DNA from: Enterobacter sp. 10-1
GTDB taxonomy: Bacteria > Pseudomonadota > Gammaproteobacteria > Enterobacterales > Enterobacteriaceae
Length of the DNA: 64,000 bases
Assembly: GCA_002270295.1 (NCBI GenBank)
Contig: NISF01000015.1
Coordinates: 1-64,000, forward strand
Direction of reading: 5' to 3'
The notes below the pieces were generated by a model. It was not told the DNA's origin. It made no database searches and saw nothing but the letters and a program-made list of their open reading frames with translations. Positions 48,327 to 57,945 of the stretch are shown here, in pieces; the first letter of the stretch is position 1, and the number at the start of each line of letters is the position of its first letter. The position numbers and the translations under genes are program-made.

Positions 48327-49067
48327 TCAGGCCAGGAATTGACGAAGTTCTGCCGTTTGCGGCTGAGTAAACAGTGTGTCCGGGCTACCCACTTCGTGGA
48401 CGCGCCCTTGATGCATAAACACTACCCGGTCGCTGACTTTGCGCGCGAAATTCATTTCGTGCGTGACCATGATGATGGTCATACCTTCCTGCGCCAGCGA
48501 CTCAATCACCTGCAGCACTTCGCCGACCAGCTCCGGATCCAGCGCGGAGGTTATTTCATCGCACAGCAAGATTTCCGGATTCATCGCCAGCGAGCGGGCA
48601 ATAGCGACGCGCTGCTGTTGACCGCCGGAGAGGCTATCCGGCCAGGCATCAAATTTATCGGCCAGGCCGACGCGTTCCAGTAACCGTCTGGCCGTGCGCT
48701 CGGCTTCACCTTTGGCCATCTTTTTCACCAGCGTCGGGGCCAGCATCACGTTCTTACCCACGGTAAGGTGAGGAAAAAGATTAAAGCTCTGAAAAATCAT
48801 GCCGACGTTTTGCCGCAGTTCGCGCAGAGCGGCGCCGTTGTCCTGCTGCACCGGCTGCCCGTCCACCCGCAGCTCTCCCGCGTGATAGGCATCCAGGCCA
48901 TTAATGCAGCGTAATAAGGTGCTTTTCCCCGAGCCGCTTTTGCCGATAATGCACACCACTTCCTGGCGTTTTATCTGCAAATCAATGCCTTTCAGCACCT
49001 CGTTTTCGCCAAAACGCTTACGCAGCGCGCGTATATCCACCAGGGAAAAATCGGCTGTCTGGGTCAT
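48327..49067 (-). CDS. amino-acid ABC transporter ATPase
   Basis: A 246-residue GlnQ-type ATPase: Walker A GKSGSGKSTLLRC, Q-loop MIFQSFNLFPHL, signature LSGGQQQRVAIARSLAMNP, Walker B ILLCDEITSALDP. The Walker B region reads CDEITSALDP where most have FDEPTSALDP; the catalytic Glu is kept. Its start overlaps the end of the upstream permease gene. Confidence 0.92.
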   Translation of the reverse strand: MTQTADFSLVDIRALRKRFGENEVLKGIDLQIKRQEVVCIIGKSGSGKSTLLRCINGLDAYHAGELRVDGQPVQQDNGAALRELRQNVGMIFQSFNLFPHLTVGKNVMLAPTLVKKMAKGEAERTARRLLERVGLADKFDAWPDSLSGGQQQRVAIARSLAMNPEILLCDEITSALDPELVGEVLQVIESLAQEGMTIIMVTHEMNFARKVSDRVVFMHQGRVHEVGSPDTLFTQPQTAELRQFLA

Positions 49068-49720
49068 CAGTTGGTTCTCCGTGACAAACGTTGTTCAAGA
49101 TGCCGGCTCCATATGGAGAGCGGAAAGCACAGAAAGAAGTAGAACAGGGCCACGCTGCCGTAAATCAGGAAGGGTGAAAACGTGGCGTTCGAGATGATCT
49201 GCCCGGCGCGCGTCAGTTCGACAAAACCAATCACCGACGCCAAAGCCGTGTTCTTAATCGCCTGCACTAAAAAGCCGACGGTAGGGGCGATGGCCACACG
49301 CAGGGCCTGGGGCAGAACGATGTAGCGTAGCTGTTCGCGAAAGTTGAGCGCCAGGCTCTGGGCTGCCTCCCACTGCTGGCGTGGAATGGCTTCCACGCTG
49401 CCGCGCCAGATTTCGCTTAAATAGGCGCTGGCGTACAGCGTCAGGCAGAAACTGGCGGTAAATAACGGTGAAGTATTAATGCCGACGATCGCCAGGCCGA
49501 AATAGACCAGAAAGAGCTGCAGCAGCAGCGGCGTTCCCTGAAACAGCTGCACATAGCCGCGAACGAAATAGCCGGCGATACGTGAACCAGAGAGGCGCAG
49601 TACCAGCAGTAACCCACCGACGACGCCCCCGCCAATAAAAGCGATAGCGGACAATCCAACCGTCCAGCGCAGCGCCAGCAGCAAGTTGCGATAGATATCC
49701 CATAAGGAAAATTCGCTCAT
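49067..49720 (-). CDS. amino-acid ABC transporter permease A
   Basis: A 217-residue HisM-type permease with coupling loop RQQWEAAQSLALNFREQLRY. Two adjacent ATGs exist (49723 and 49720); the second has better spacing from GAGGA. Five membrane segments. Confidence 0.9.
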   Translation of the reverse strand: MSEFSLWDIYRNLLLALRWTVGLSAIAFIGGGVVGGLLLVLRLSGSRIAGYFVRGYVQLFQGTPLLLQLFLVYFGLAIVGINTSPLFTASFCLTLYASAYLSEIWRGSVEAIPRQQWEAAQSLALNFREQLRYIVLPQALRVAIAPTVGFLVQAIKNTALASVIGFVELTRAGQIISNATFSPFLIYGSVALFYFFLCFPLSIWSRHLEQRLSRRTN

Positions 49721-49729
49721 CATGGATCC

Positions 49730-50389
49730 TCAAGGTCGACGGAAAATAAAGCGCGGGCCTATCCAGTTCAGAATCTGGCGCACGGCGATTGCTAATACCA
49801 GATAGGCAGCGGCGGCGATAATGTAGGCTTCGAAATTACGGAAGGTGCGGCTGGCAATCAGGTTGGCGCTGAACGACAGCTCCTCGGTTGAGATCTGGCT
49901 GCATACCGCCGAACCCAGCATGATGATAATGACCTGACTGACCAACGCGGGCCAGACTCTACCAAGAGCCGGAGGTAGCACCACGCGGGTAAAAATTTGC
50001 CAGCGGTTTAACGCAAGGCTCTGCGCCGCTTCGATTTGGCTGCGCGGCGTGTTCTCAATACCAGCACGGGCGATCTCACTGGCGTACGCGCCAAGGTTGA
50101 GGATCAGCGACAGCACGCTGGCCGTCAGCGCCGACATCTGTACGCCTACCGCCGGCAGGCCAAAAAAGATAAAAAACAGCTGGATGATATAGGGAGTATT
50201 GCGGACCAGCTCGACATAGCTGGCAATGAGCCACCGTAACGGGTGCGGGCCGTTGGCGCGCCCCCAGCCGCAGGCAATCCCCAGGGTAATGCCCAGCAGC
50301 GTGGCCGCCAGCGTCATCATGAGGGTGATGACAATGCCGTTAAGCAGCATTGGCCACTGGCTCAATACCGGCGAAAAATCAAAGCTCAT
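49730..50389 (-). CDS. amino-acid ABC transporter permease B
   Basis: A 219-residue permease with coupling loop RSQIEAAQSLALNRWQIFTR, nearly the same as its partner. The frame is open for 48 codons upstream inside the PrpD gene, but the ATG at 50389 begins the conserved MSFDFSPVLSQWPMLLNG and has GGAGA ahead. It overlaps the end of the PrpD gene by 11 bp. Confidence 0.9.
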   Translation of the reverse strand: MSFDFSPVLSQWPMLLNGIVITLMMTLAATLLGITLGIACGWGRANGPHPLRWLIASYVELVRNTPYIIQLFFIFFGLPAVGVQMSALTASVLSLILNLGAYASEIARAGIENTPRSQIEAAQSLALNRWQIFTRVVLPPALGRVWPALVSQVIIIMLGSAVCSQISTEELSFSANLIASRTFRNFEAYIIAAAAYLVLAIAVRQILNWIGPRFIFRRP

Positions 50390-51749
50390 GTTCTTGGTTC
50401 TCCAGTAGTCGTGACAGCTGCGCCACGGAGGGCAGGGCGATAACCTGGCGTAGCTGAGCCAGAAGGCGACGACTCGTGGTCGCGGATAGCACACGCTGGG
50501 CGCATGACAGGAACTTGTCATCCAGGGCCTCATCGCTCAGGGGATTGGCGGCATTGCCCAGAGCGCGATCGACACGGCAACTGAGCTGCCGCCCCGATTT
50601 CAGATTCAGGGTGACGCAGGCACCTTCCGGGGCGGTTTGCAAACTCTGCGGGTGTTGCCACTGCGTGCTGCTGGTGATGCTGACTTTCGCCATCAGGGCA
50701 TGGAGCTCCGCCGGTTCCAGCGACGCCTGCGTCAACTGGTTCAGGGTTAACTCACCATAAAATAGCGTGGCGGCGATGGCATAGGGCAGGCTGAATTGCG
50801 CCTGTTGCGGAGTCATCGGATCGGCGTAAATCAGGTTGGCGATCACGATCTGCGGCACATCGCACTGGATCTGCTTGATTCCATCCACCGCAAGCGTATG
50901 CCGTTGTACCAGGGCGACAACCGCATCGACGGCCGCGTGAGCAGACAGGCATACCGGGATGCGTTTAACGTCCAGCCCCGGCTGCAGCAAGCGCCAGCCG
51001 GGAGCGGTTAACCGCTTCGGCCGCCATTGGGCATCGTTCATCAAGGCCGGCAATCCGTAATGATGCTCCAGCGTATTGAGCGGACCTGTGATTCCCGCTT
51101 GCGCCATCAGCGCCGCCTGAACGCCTCGCTCGGCGGCCAGTCCGGCCATCACGGCTTTTGCATCGCTGCCAAAGGCGCTTTTACTGCCGCCAGCGGCGGC
51201 GAGAGCTAACGCAATGGCGTGCGCAACCTGAGGCGTATCCAGGCGTAGCAGGTGGGCGGCGGCAACGGCGGCGCCCACCACGCCCAGAACCCCGGTTGTC
51301 CACCATCCGCGTTGATACAGCTGCTGGCCCAGCGCTTCGCCGAGCCGGTATTGGCATTCGCTGCCCGAGACAATGGCCGTCAGCAGACTGGCGCCGTCGC
51401 GGTCATACTGCTGAGCCACTGCCAGTGCGGCCGGGATGATGACTGCGGAGCCATGGACGAATCCGGCGTAGCAGTTGTCATCAAAATCCAGCGCGTGGGC
51501 GGCACAACCGTTGATCCGCGCGGCGTCCAGCGGGCTGACGCGCAGCGTGCCGCCCAGCGTGCTGGCCTTACCCTCGCTCATTACCGTCCGTTTCAGACGC
51601 TGCACTATCGGCATCGTGCTGCCAGCCAACGCCACGCCCAGCGTGTCGATCAGCGCGCGACAGGCGACCCGCCGCACGTCGCCTGGGATCGACGACAGCG
51701 TTATGGCCGCCGCCTGCCGGGCCAAAATATGGGTTGCATAATGGTTCAT
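50379..51749 (-). CDS. MmgE/PrpD family protein
   Basis: A 456-residue protein of the 2-methylcitrate dehydratase/immune-responsive gene 1 family: HALDFDDNCYAGFVHGSAVI (Asp/His of the active-site region), GWWTTGVLGVVGAAVAAAHL and GSDAKAVMAGLAAERGV. The start at 51749 has GAGGAATAAC ahead. Members dehydrate or decarboxylate tricarboxylic acids, and similar proteins turn up in amino-acid-derived catabolic operons with unknown substrates. It sits between binding protein and permease genes of the transporter, so its substrate is probably imported. Confidence 0.88.
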   Translation of the reverse strand: MNHYATHILARQAAAITLSSIPGDVRRVACRALIDTLGVALAGSTMPIVQRLKRTVMSEGKASTLGGTLRVSPLDAARINGCAAHALDFDDNCYAGFVHGSAVIIPAALAVAQQYDRDGASLLTAIVSGSECQYRLGEALGQQLYQRGWWTTGVLGVVGAAVAAAHLLRLDTPQVAHAIALALAAAGGSKSAFGSDAKAVMAGLAAERGVQAALMAQAGITGPLNTLEHHYGLPALMNDAQWRPKRLTAPGWRLLQPGLDVKRIPVCLSAHAAVDAVVALVQRHTLAVDGIKQIQCDVPQIVIANLIYADPMTPQQAQFSLPYAIAATLFYGELTLNQLTQASLEPAELHALMAKVSITSSTQWQHPQSLQTAPEGACVTLNLKSGRQLSCRVDRALGNAANPLSDEALDDKFLSCAQRVLSATTSRRLLAQLRQVIALPSVAQLSRLLENQEHEL

Positions 51750-51799
51750 GTTATTCCTCGCCAGAGAAAAGACTCCCCGCCCGCAGGGAGCCATAATGC

Positions 51800-52588
51800 T
51801 CAGGATTCAGGCAGATCGCCTGCTGGCGCACCCAGCCACTTCTGCGAGATCCGATTGATAGTGCCGTCGGCTTTCGCGGCGCGCAGAATTTCATTCACTT
51901 TGGCAACCAGCGCGGGGTTACCTTTCGGCAGGCCGACGTAGCACGGGGCGTTAGCCAGAATCACTTTTAACTGGATATCCAGGTCGGGGTTTTTCTGCTT
52001 CAGCGCGCCGGCGACGGTGGTACCGATTGCCACTAATTGCGTTTGGCCGGACATGAACGAGGCGATAGTGCTGTTGTTATCTTCAAAGCGTTTGACGTTA
52101 GCTTTCGGTGCCAGGGTCGTTAACTCTTCATCCTGCATCGAGCCGCGGGTTACCGAGACCGTTTTGCCCGCCAGCTCGTCGGCGTTGCTGGCTTTCACCC
52201 CGGCCTTGCCAAACACCGCATCAAAGAAAGGCGCATAGGCGATGCTGTAGTCGATCACTTTGGCGCGCTCCGCGGTTTTACCCAGCGAGGAGATGGTCAT
52301 ATCCGCTTTACCGCTTTGCAGATAGGGGACGCGATTTGGGCCTGTGACCGGCACCAGCTGCAGCTTCACGCCCAGTTTATCGGCGATCAGTTTGGCGGTG
52401 TCGATATCAATGCCCTGCGGCTGCATATCACTCCCCACAAAGCCATAGGGGGCGTAATCCTGAGGGACCGCAATACGCACCACCTTTTGCTGCATAATGG
52501 TATCCAGCAAATCGGTGGCGCTGGCGGAGAGGCTGGAGAATGTGCAAGCGAGTCCCAGCATTGCTGCAAATGCAAACTGTTTTTTCAT
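51800..52588 (-). CDS. amino-acid ABC transporter substrate-binding protein
   Basis: A 262-residue SBP_bac_3 protein: signal peptide to about 24 (ASA), VRIAVPQDYAPYGFVGSDMQ, GIDIDTAKLIADKLG, and VTRGSMQDEELTTLAP. Polar or basic amino-acid type. It follows the ureohydrolase gene by 55 bp. Confidence 0.9.
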   Translation of the reverse strand: MKKQFAFAAMLGLACTFSSLSASATDLLDTIMQQKVVRIAVPQDYAPYGFVGSDMQPQGIDIDTAKLIADKLGVKLQLVPVTGPNRVPYLQSGKADMTISSLGKTAERAKVIDYSIAYAPFFDAVFGKAGVKASNADELAGKTVSVTRGSMQDEELTTLAPKANVKRFEDNNSTIASFMSGQTQLVAIGTTVAGALKQKNPDLDIQLKVILANAPCYVGLPKGNPALVAKVNEILRAAKADGTINRISQKWLGAPAGDLPES

Positions 52589-52642
52589 CTCATTATTTCC
52601 CGTTCAGGTTATTGTTACGTAAATGCGCGGTCATGAGGCGGA

Positions 52643-53617
52643 TTAACTATTTTTATTGAAATAACCCGCGCGCACTGCAGTGCCAATTAAATTGACAAAG
52701 AACCGACAGGCGGTAATGGCGGTAATTTGGTTAATATCTTTCTTCGGCGTGATTTCAACCAGATCCATGCCCACGACTTTGCCTTTTGCCACCAGACCGT
52801 GAATTAATTTACGCATTTGGTGATAGGTTACCCCGCCTAATGCCGGGCCGTTGACCGCAGGCATAATCGTTGGGTCAATACCATCGGCGTCACAGGTAAT
52901 ATAATAATGACCGCCATCAGGAATACGTGCTAACAGGCTGTCGATACCCTCATCATGCAGCTGATGGGCAGGAATCAATTTCGCACCATATTCCAGCGCT
53001 GCGTCCACCTCTTCCTGGCGGGCCGAACCGTTTGCGCGCAGGCCAATTTGCCAGATTTCGCCGATGTGCTTCATTTCCGAGGCCCGGCGAATGGGGCTGG
53101 AGTAACCATCGGTCACGCCGTTGACATCCTGACGCCAGTCCAGATGAGCATCGACATGAATCAGGGTGATGGTTTCATTCAGTTCATCCAGCGCGCGCAG
53201 AACCGGAATCGGAATGCCGTGGTCGCCACCAATCACCAGCGGCATGCCGCCCAGTTGCAGAATTTTACGTACCACCGCTTCGGCCGCTTCGTAATGTTGA
53301 CCAAGGGCACGCGCATCGCCTGCGATATCGCCGCAATCGATCATGCGAATATCCTGATTATCCATCAGCGGGCCGCCAATATCGAAATCGTAACGCTCAA
53401 TGCTGCGCACCGCGCGATCGGTCGCCTGGCGCACTGCCGTTGGTCCATTGGTTTGATCGTTGGTGACCTCATCAATGGAATAAGGCGAGCCATAAGGAAT
53501 CCCTAATACGGCGATATCTACGCGATCCAACGTATTTAAATCACTGACTACTTCGGAATAAAGCAGGCTCTTATGACCATGTTTCGGTGCGGTGGTCATT
53601 TCGGATTTATATCTCAT
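52643..53617 (-). CDS. agmatinase/arginase-family ureohydrolase
   Basis: A 324-residue binuclear manganese enzyme. The three metal motifs are intact: VIGGDHGIPIP, IHVDAHLDWR and ITCDADGIDPTIMP. Length is near agmatinase (306) and guanidinobutyrase or proclavaminate amidinohydrolase (about 315-320). It cleaves a guanidino group to urea. With basic amino-acid uptake genes it points to a guanidino amino acid or amine as substrate. The start is one of two Met within the first 7 codons. It lies 27 bp after the regulator gene. Confidence 0.9.
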   Translation of the reverse strand: MRYKSEMTTAPKHGHKSLLYSEVVSDLNTLDRVDIAVLGIPYGSPYSIDEVTNDQTNGPTAVRQATDRAVRSIERYDFDIGGPLMDNQDIRMIDCGDIAGDARALGQHYEAAEAVVRKILQLGGMPLVIGGDHGIPIPVLRALDELNETITLIHVDAHLDWRQDVNGVTDGYSSPIRRASEMKHIGEIWQIGLRANGSARQEEVDAALEYGAKLIPAHQLHDEGIDSLLARIPDGGHYYITCDADGIDPTIMPAVNGPALGGVTYHQMRKLIHGLVAKGKVVGMDLVEITPKKDINQITAITACRFFVNLIGTAVRAGYFNKNS

Positions 53618-53643
53618 TTTATCCTCTGGTCTGTCGTGAATAA

Positions 53644-54516
53644 CTAGTTAAGACTCCACCATTCTCCGGTGGCCCATAATTGCTCTTCGGTTCTTTTCAC
53701 TGCCGAGTGAATATCGGTCCGGGCGTTGGCGGCAAATAATGCCACCAGTAATTCACTAACTAATAAGGCTGGCGTAATGGTGTCGAAAAACGACGCCGTT
53801 TTCTTTTGTACCAATATTGATTCCGCGGCCAATCTTGCGACAGGAGAACTGGCATTATCGGTAATTGCGACAACACGGATTTTCCGTTGGGCTAAATAGC
53901 GGGCCAGCGTGACGGCCCGTCGGGAATAGGGGGCCAGACTGACCACCAGCAGCACATCTTTGGCATTAATCTCCCCCATCAGCGTCATCATGCCGCTTTC
54001 GCCTGCGCCATCAATCAGGCGCACATTATTGGCGAACCAGGCGCTGACATGTTGAAAATGGAAGACGACAGGAAACGATGAGCGAAGCCCCAGACAGTAA
54101 ATGGTCCGCGCGTCTGCCAGCAGCCTGCTGGCTCGGATCATCGCCTCAAGATTCTCCTGACGACACAGTGTTTCAATATGGGCCTGCGTGGTGGCGGCCA
54201 GATCGCGCAGCAAAGAGTCTTCTCCCTGCTTATTCATCGCAACCAGCCCCGGCACTCGTGATTCATAGATGCTGCTTTTGGCACGTACGGTGGCGATAAA
54301 CACTTCACGCAACGCATCGTAGCCGCCGAGTCCGAGGCGTTTTGCCAAACGGGTCATCGTGGAAGGCGGAACGCCGGCAAGACGTGACTGTTCACGCATC
54401 GACATCACCGCCACTTCCTGGGCGTGGTCTAACACAAAGCTGGCCGCCTGTCGTTCCTGACGGGGGAGCTGTTCGTACATTGCTTTTAGTCTGGAGATAA
54501 CTTCAGCCTGTTCCAT
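53644..54516 (-). CDS. RpiR/MurR-family regulator
   Basis: A 290-residue regulator: N-terminal helix-turn-helix (SRLAGVPPSTMTRLAKRLGL) and C-terminal SIS domain (IYCLGLRSSFPVVFHFQH; VLLVVSLAPYSRRAVTLARY), which binds phosphosugars in most members. First gene of the minus-strand operon with the ureohydrolase. Here the effector may be another phosphorylated or acidic metabolite. Confidence 0.9.
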   Translation of the reverse strand: MEQAEVISRLKAMYEQLPRQERQAASFVLDHAQEVAVMSMREQSRLAGVPPSTMTRLAKRLGLGGYDALREVFIATVRAKSSIYESRVPGLVAMNKQGEDSLLRDLAATTQAHIETLCRQENLEAMIRASRLLADARTIYCLGLRSSFPVVFHFQHVSAWFANNVRLIDGAGESGMMTLMGEINAKDVLLVVSLAPYSRRAVTLARYLAQRKIRVVAITDNASSPVARLAAESILVQKKTASFFDTITPALLVSELLVALFAANARTDIHSAVKRTEEQLWATGEWWSLN

Positions 54517-54575
54517 ATGTTATTCCCTTTCGGTTTGACACAATCACAATTGCAACGTATGTGCCAAAGATGATT

Positions 54576-54593
54576 TTCATTGATTGGAATGAA
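54576..54593 (-). promoter_or_regulatory. candidate operator before the rpiR-like gene
   Basis: TTCATT-N6-AATGAA is a perfect inverted repeat 60 bp upstream of the regulator start, inside AT-rich promoter-like DNA. RpiR proteins often autoregulate through such repeats. The rest of 54517-54903 shows no gene. Confidence 0.35.
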
Positions 54594-54903
54594 TCAAAAT
54601 TAAACCCGCGGAAATACACCCTGGTGGCATAGGGAGGGAACGTTGATCCCAGGAATGATTAGTCTGATTCAAAACGGCGTGAAAAAAGTGGCGGCGTTAT
54701 TTTTTAAGGTCGTTAACGACGTGCTGCTGTACGTTTTTTGCGCACCAGAGTAGGGCGTCGACTGTTTGCTGATGGAGCAAAAAAAGTGTTTATGGGGCAG
54801 GGCAGCGCTAATGAGGGCATAATTTAGGGCAATCAAAGCGGGTTCGCGTGAGCTCCCATCAGAAGAATCCGGTCACACTTAATGGGTAGGAATCTCAACC
54901 GCA

Positions 54904-55797
54904 TCACGGTTTTTGGGGAGCCATTTCTGCCGATAACCATTCGGCAAGTTGCTTTATGGTTTGGTGGTGGTTACCTTCGGGATTGCTGACGAAATAATGT
55001 GCTGCACCGGATAAGGCTGTGTTGAAAGGGGCAACAAGCAACCCGTCTCTCAGAGCATGTTGTGCCATCAACTCACTGACAATAGCCACCCCCTGTCCTG
55101 CAATCGCAGCCTGAATTACATGAGCCTCGTCGGTGAACCGTGGCCCGGCGTTAATATCCAGCGCCGCTGGGCCAAATTCATTGCGCCAGCGCTGCCAGTC
55201 TGGCACAGGTTGTGGTATCCGGCGACCATCGGTATGAAGCAGCGTGACTTGTAGCATATCCTCTGGCGTCTTCAAGGTGAGCTGTGGGCTGGCGACCAGC
55301 ACGAAACGATCCCGGTATAGCAGGCGTGGTGCCAACTGCTCATCCGGTTCAGTACCGTAGCGCAGGGCCATGTCAATCTTCCTGCTGCGCAAATCCACAA
55401 TGCAGTCATCGGCATGTAGTCGTAGTTCTATTGTGGGGAACTCGCGCATCAGCGCCGGTAGTCTCGGTACCAACCAATGAGTGATCATCGCGGTGGTGGC
55501 TGTTAGCGTCAGAACTCTTGGACGTTGTACCTCAACAATTTCTTCCACCGCATTTTCTAGCAACCGGAAGGCCTGAATGGAGGCCCGTTGCAGAATCTTC
55601 CCGCTAGCGGTGAGTTCTACCTTGCGTGGTGTTCGTTCAAATACACTAACCTCCAGCAGACTTTCCAGCAGTCGGATTTGGTGGCTGATGGCCGTTGGCG
55701 AAACGCCAATTTCTTCAGCGGCCAGTTTGAAGCTTTTTAGTCTTGCTACTGCATCAAATACTTGTAGTGAACGTAAAGGCGGAAGTCTTTTTTTCAT
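54904..55797 (-). CDS. LysR-type regulator, GcvA-like
   Basis: A 297-residue regulator: LRSLQVFDAVARLKSFKLAA, helix-turn-helix EEIGVSPTAISHQIRLLESL, and the effector domain. It belongs to the same GcvA-like group as the gene at 10066. It is divergent from the VOC protein gene across 116 bp and probably controls it. Confidence 0.9.
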   Translation of the reverse strand: MKKRLPPLRSLQVFDAVARLKSFKLAAEEIGVSPTAISHQIRLLESLLEVSVFERTPRKVELTASGKILQRASIQAFRLLENAVEEIVEVQRPRVLTLTATTAMITHWLVPRLPALMREFPTIELRLHADDCIVDLRSRKIDMALRYGTEPDEQLAPRLLYRDRFVLVASPQLTLKTPEDMLQVTLLHTDGRRIPQPVPDWQRWRNEFGPAALDINAGPRFTDEAHVIQAAIAGQGVAIVSELMAQHALRDGLLVAPFNTALSGAAHYFVSNPEGNHHQTIKQLAEWLSAEMAPQKP

Positions 55798-55919
55798 GAT
55801 GAGTTTTTTACATCTTTAGCTGAGAATTATGATTTTGATTAACTATATAACATCAAGATATCTTCTTACTTGCAGCATAGAAGATGAAAATTATTCATTG
55901 AGTTAATCAGGAGATGACC

Positions 55920-56315
55920 ATGTCTAAAACAGCGGTAAAACAGCTTCGTTTAGTAATCACTACAGAAGATTTTGATAATGCGCTTTCCTTCTATCGCGAT
56001 AGACTTGGATTGACGCAAATTAGTGCTGTCCCACCTGATGAAGGTAGGGTGGCAATACTTGAGGCGGGCAAAGCTACGTTAGAGTTGGTAGAACCAGCGA
56101 CAGCTGCTTACATCGATAATATTGAAGTCGGTGAGCGAGTTTCCGGCTGGGTACGGGTAGCGTTTGAGGTGGTAGACATTGCCACAGCAACCGCAACTTT
56201 GGTGGAGGGAGGCGCGCGTATGCTCTCAAAACCAAGGGTGACGCCCTTTAATTCTTTGAATAATCGTCTGGAAGCGCCAGCAGGATTACAGTTAACACTG
56301 TTTCAACCACTGTGA
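55920..56315 (+). CDS. VOC (glyoxalase/bleomycin-resistance fold) protein
   Basis: A 131-residue single-domain protein with two beta-alpha-beta-beta-beta halves: QLRLVITTEDFDNALSFYRD and the closing LNNRLEAPAGLQLTLFQ. Metal-ligand positions are partly occupied (Glu in LATLELVEP and EAPAGLQ). Function may be a lyase, dioxygenase or binding protein. The ATG at 55920 has GGAGATGACC ahead; one two codons upstream is also possible. It is divergent from the LysR gene. Confidence 0.85.
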   Translation: MSKTAVKQLRLVITTEDFDNALSFYRDRLGLTQISAVPPDEGRVAILEAGKATLELVEPATAAYIDNIEVGERVSGWVRVAFEVVDIATATATLVEGGARMLSKPRVTPFNSLNNRLEAPAGLQLTLFQPL

Positions 56316-56371
56316 AAACAAGCCTGCCGGATGGCTGGGAACTATTTGTATTAGCTATTTATTAGCATCCG

Positions 56372-56395
56372 GAATGTCCGCTTTGTGCTGCGAGT
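56372..56395. repeat. TCCGCT/AGCGGA repeat, degenerate copy 3
   Basis: AATGTCCGCTTTGTGCTGCG keeps the left arm (ATGTCCGCT) and loop of the hairpins at 36192 and 38118 but the right arm is lost. It sits between the VOC gene and the IS30 remnant. Confidence 0.4.
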
Positions 56396-56430
56396 ACAAC
56401 CGATGGATGCAACACACTTATTGAACCGTT

Positions 56431-57083
56431 CTACGGGTGATTCATAATCTGGCGTTTTTCTCGGCCTTTCGTTGAGCTGTCCGGCAACACTGTTAAGCCT
56501 TTGCTGGCTGTGAACCGATAAGTCAGTTCCTGTTGGAAATATTGTCTGAGCAATATGTTCGTATTTTCATTTGAGCCACGTTGCCGGGGAGATTGAGGAT
56601 CACAGAAATAAACCTGAATGTCTGTCGCTACAGTAAATCGGGTGTGGCTGGTCATTTCAGCCCCCCGATCCCATGTTAATGTTTTTATAAAGCTCAACAG
56701 GTAATTCCCGGGCTTGTCTGATGAGCGCAGATATAACCGTTATGGTCTTTGTTGTCCCTGATTTTGGCCAGCATAACAAAGCGGGAATGGCGTTCTACCA
56801 GGGTGACGATATACGTAAAGAACGTGATGTTATTTCGTCGGCAATAGTCAAGGGTCCCCGCCTCTTCAGAGGCGCGATAGAGCAGGCTAGAGTGATTCTG
56901 TACTGCACTGAGGGCATGACCGGAGGCGTTAAGGATCTCATTGGCGCATTTTATTTGCGCCAGATTGAGCCTCAGCCTGATCGGACAATAATTTTCATAA
57001 CAACCCTTCGAAATCCAAACTCTCCTGTGAGAAAGACGAGAGAGGGCGTTCCTGCGGTAAAAACCCGATTTTAACCTTAACAA
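56431..57083 (-). pseudogene. IS30-family transposase remnant
   Basis: Two minus-strand frames read as parts of an IS30 transposase. 57083-56694 contains YIVTLVERHSRFVMLAKI and 56697-56431 contains IKTLTWDRGAEMTSHTRFT, IQVYFCDPQSPRQRGSNENT and LLRQYFQQEL. These cover the Asp and Glu regions of the DDE core. The N-terminal DNA-binding part is missing and the frames are broken at several places. It marks the satellite-side junction of the chromosome. Confidence 0.85.
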
Positions 57084-57556
57084 TTCTTAACATATTTAAC
57101 GGCTTTTTTAAGAAGCAGCCTGTTATTAATATATTGATATCAATATGAAAATATTTTTTTAAGGCTGAAGATATAAAAAGCGTATGCATGCCAAAAGACA
57201 CTTCATATCGAAGCTAAAGTGTTTTTAAACATCTCATCGCGGGGGGCTTCTATCCTGAACAGTGTATGGCAGTTTTGATGCCCTGGTTCAGCGATAAGAA
57301 CAGTGAGCTTAAGTGCGTTGGCCGCGGGGAAAAAAGTAACCCTGGTGTAACCCCAAAGAGGTTTTTCAGGATAGTGCTTTCTGTAACTTATTGATTTTGA
57401 TGGTGCGATAATAGGAATCAACAAATCAAATCAAGGTGTTGATATATAGGTGAAATTTAAGATCGATAAATAAATCTATACACATCCCTATACATATCGT
57501 CGATGGCGTTCTTTTTTTGAGCTCAATTCTCAGTAAGAAAAAGTTTTTTTGCATTT
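57084..57556. other. AT-rich gene-less stretch at the satellite edge
   Basis: About 470 bases with stops in all frames except one 73-codon minus frame (57203-57424) without family features. No tRNA, att site or cos site could be identified by eye. Confidence 0.4.
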
Positions 57557-57650
57557 AACTGTTCACACTGTTCACTGAGAGTTTTTTTTATTTATTTTCA
57601 TTGTGTTAGCGTGTGAATGCTTGGTGAACAGTGAACACTTTACTGTTCAC
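57557..57650. repeat. 94-bp iteron repeat, copy 1 (crr/ori-like)
   Basis: The repeat holds five TGTTCAC/GTGAACA units: two direct at the left, two inverted and one direct at the right, with an AT-rich middle. Copy 2 is at 60171-60264, the same length and roughly 90 percent identical. Phage P4 alpha protein binds TGTTCACC-type iterons at ori1 and crr. The two copies bracket the CHAT gene. Confidence 0.8.
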
Positions 57651-57716
57651 CTCCACAGGTTATAGGTACAAGCGCTATAGTCTGCTGTGAGCGAGAAGCG
57701 GAAGTTAGCATTTGTC

Positions 57717-57788
57717 ATGATCACCCGGATGCAAGACAAACATTGGCGTGTGATTATCAACGGGGAGCAGGTCAACTTTCATTTATAA
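57717..57788 (+). CDS. very small ORF (23 codons), uncertain
   Basis: ATG to TAA gives MITRMQDKHWRVIINGEQVN plus FHL. It has no strong ribosome-binding site and no recognised relative, and lies between iteron copy 1 and the CHAT gene. It may be a leader peptide, or chance. The following 57789-57945 is AT-rich promoter-like DNA. Confidence 0.2.
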   Translation: MITRMQDKHWRVIINGEQVNFHL

Positions 57789-57945
57789 TCGTTAACATTA
57801 CTTCTGCCTGGCTTTATTGCCTCGAATACATATAGGGGTAAAAAAACTCCCCCCTACCTCAAAATCAAAATAAAAATTATTGGTTGCTAATCCTTGCAGT
57901 TATGAAGTATAAATTATTAATTTAGTTTGCTAATTTGGATGTCTG

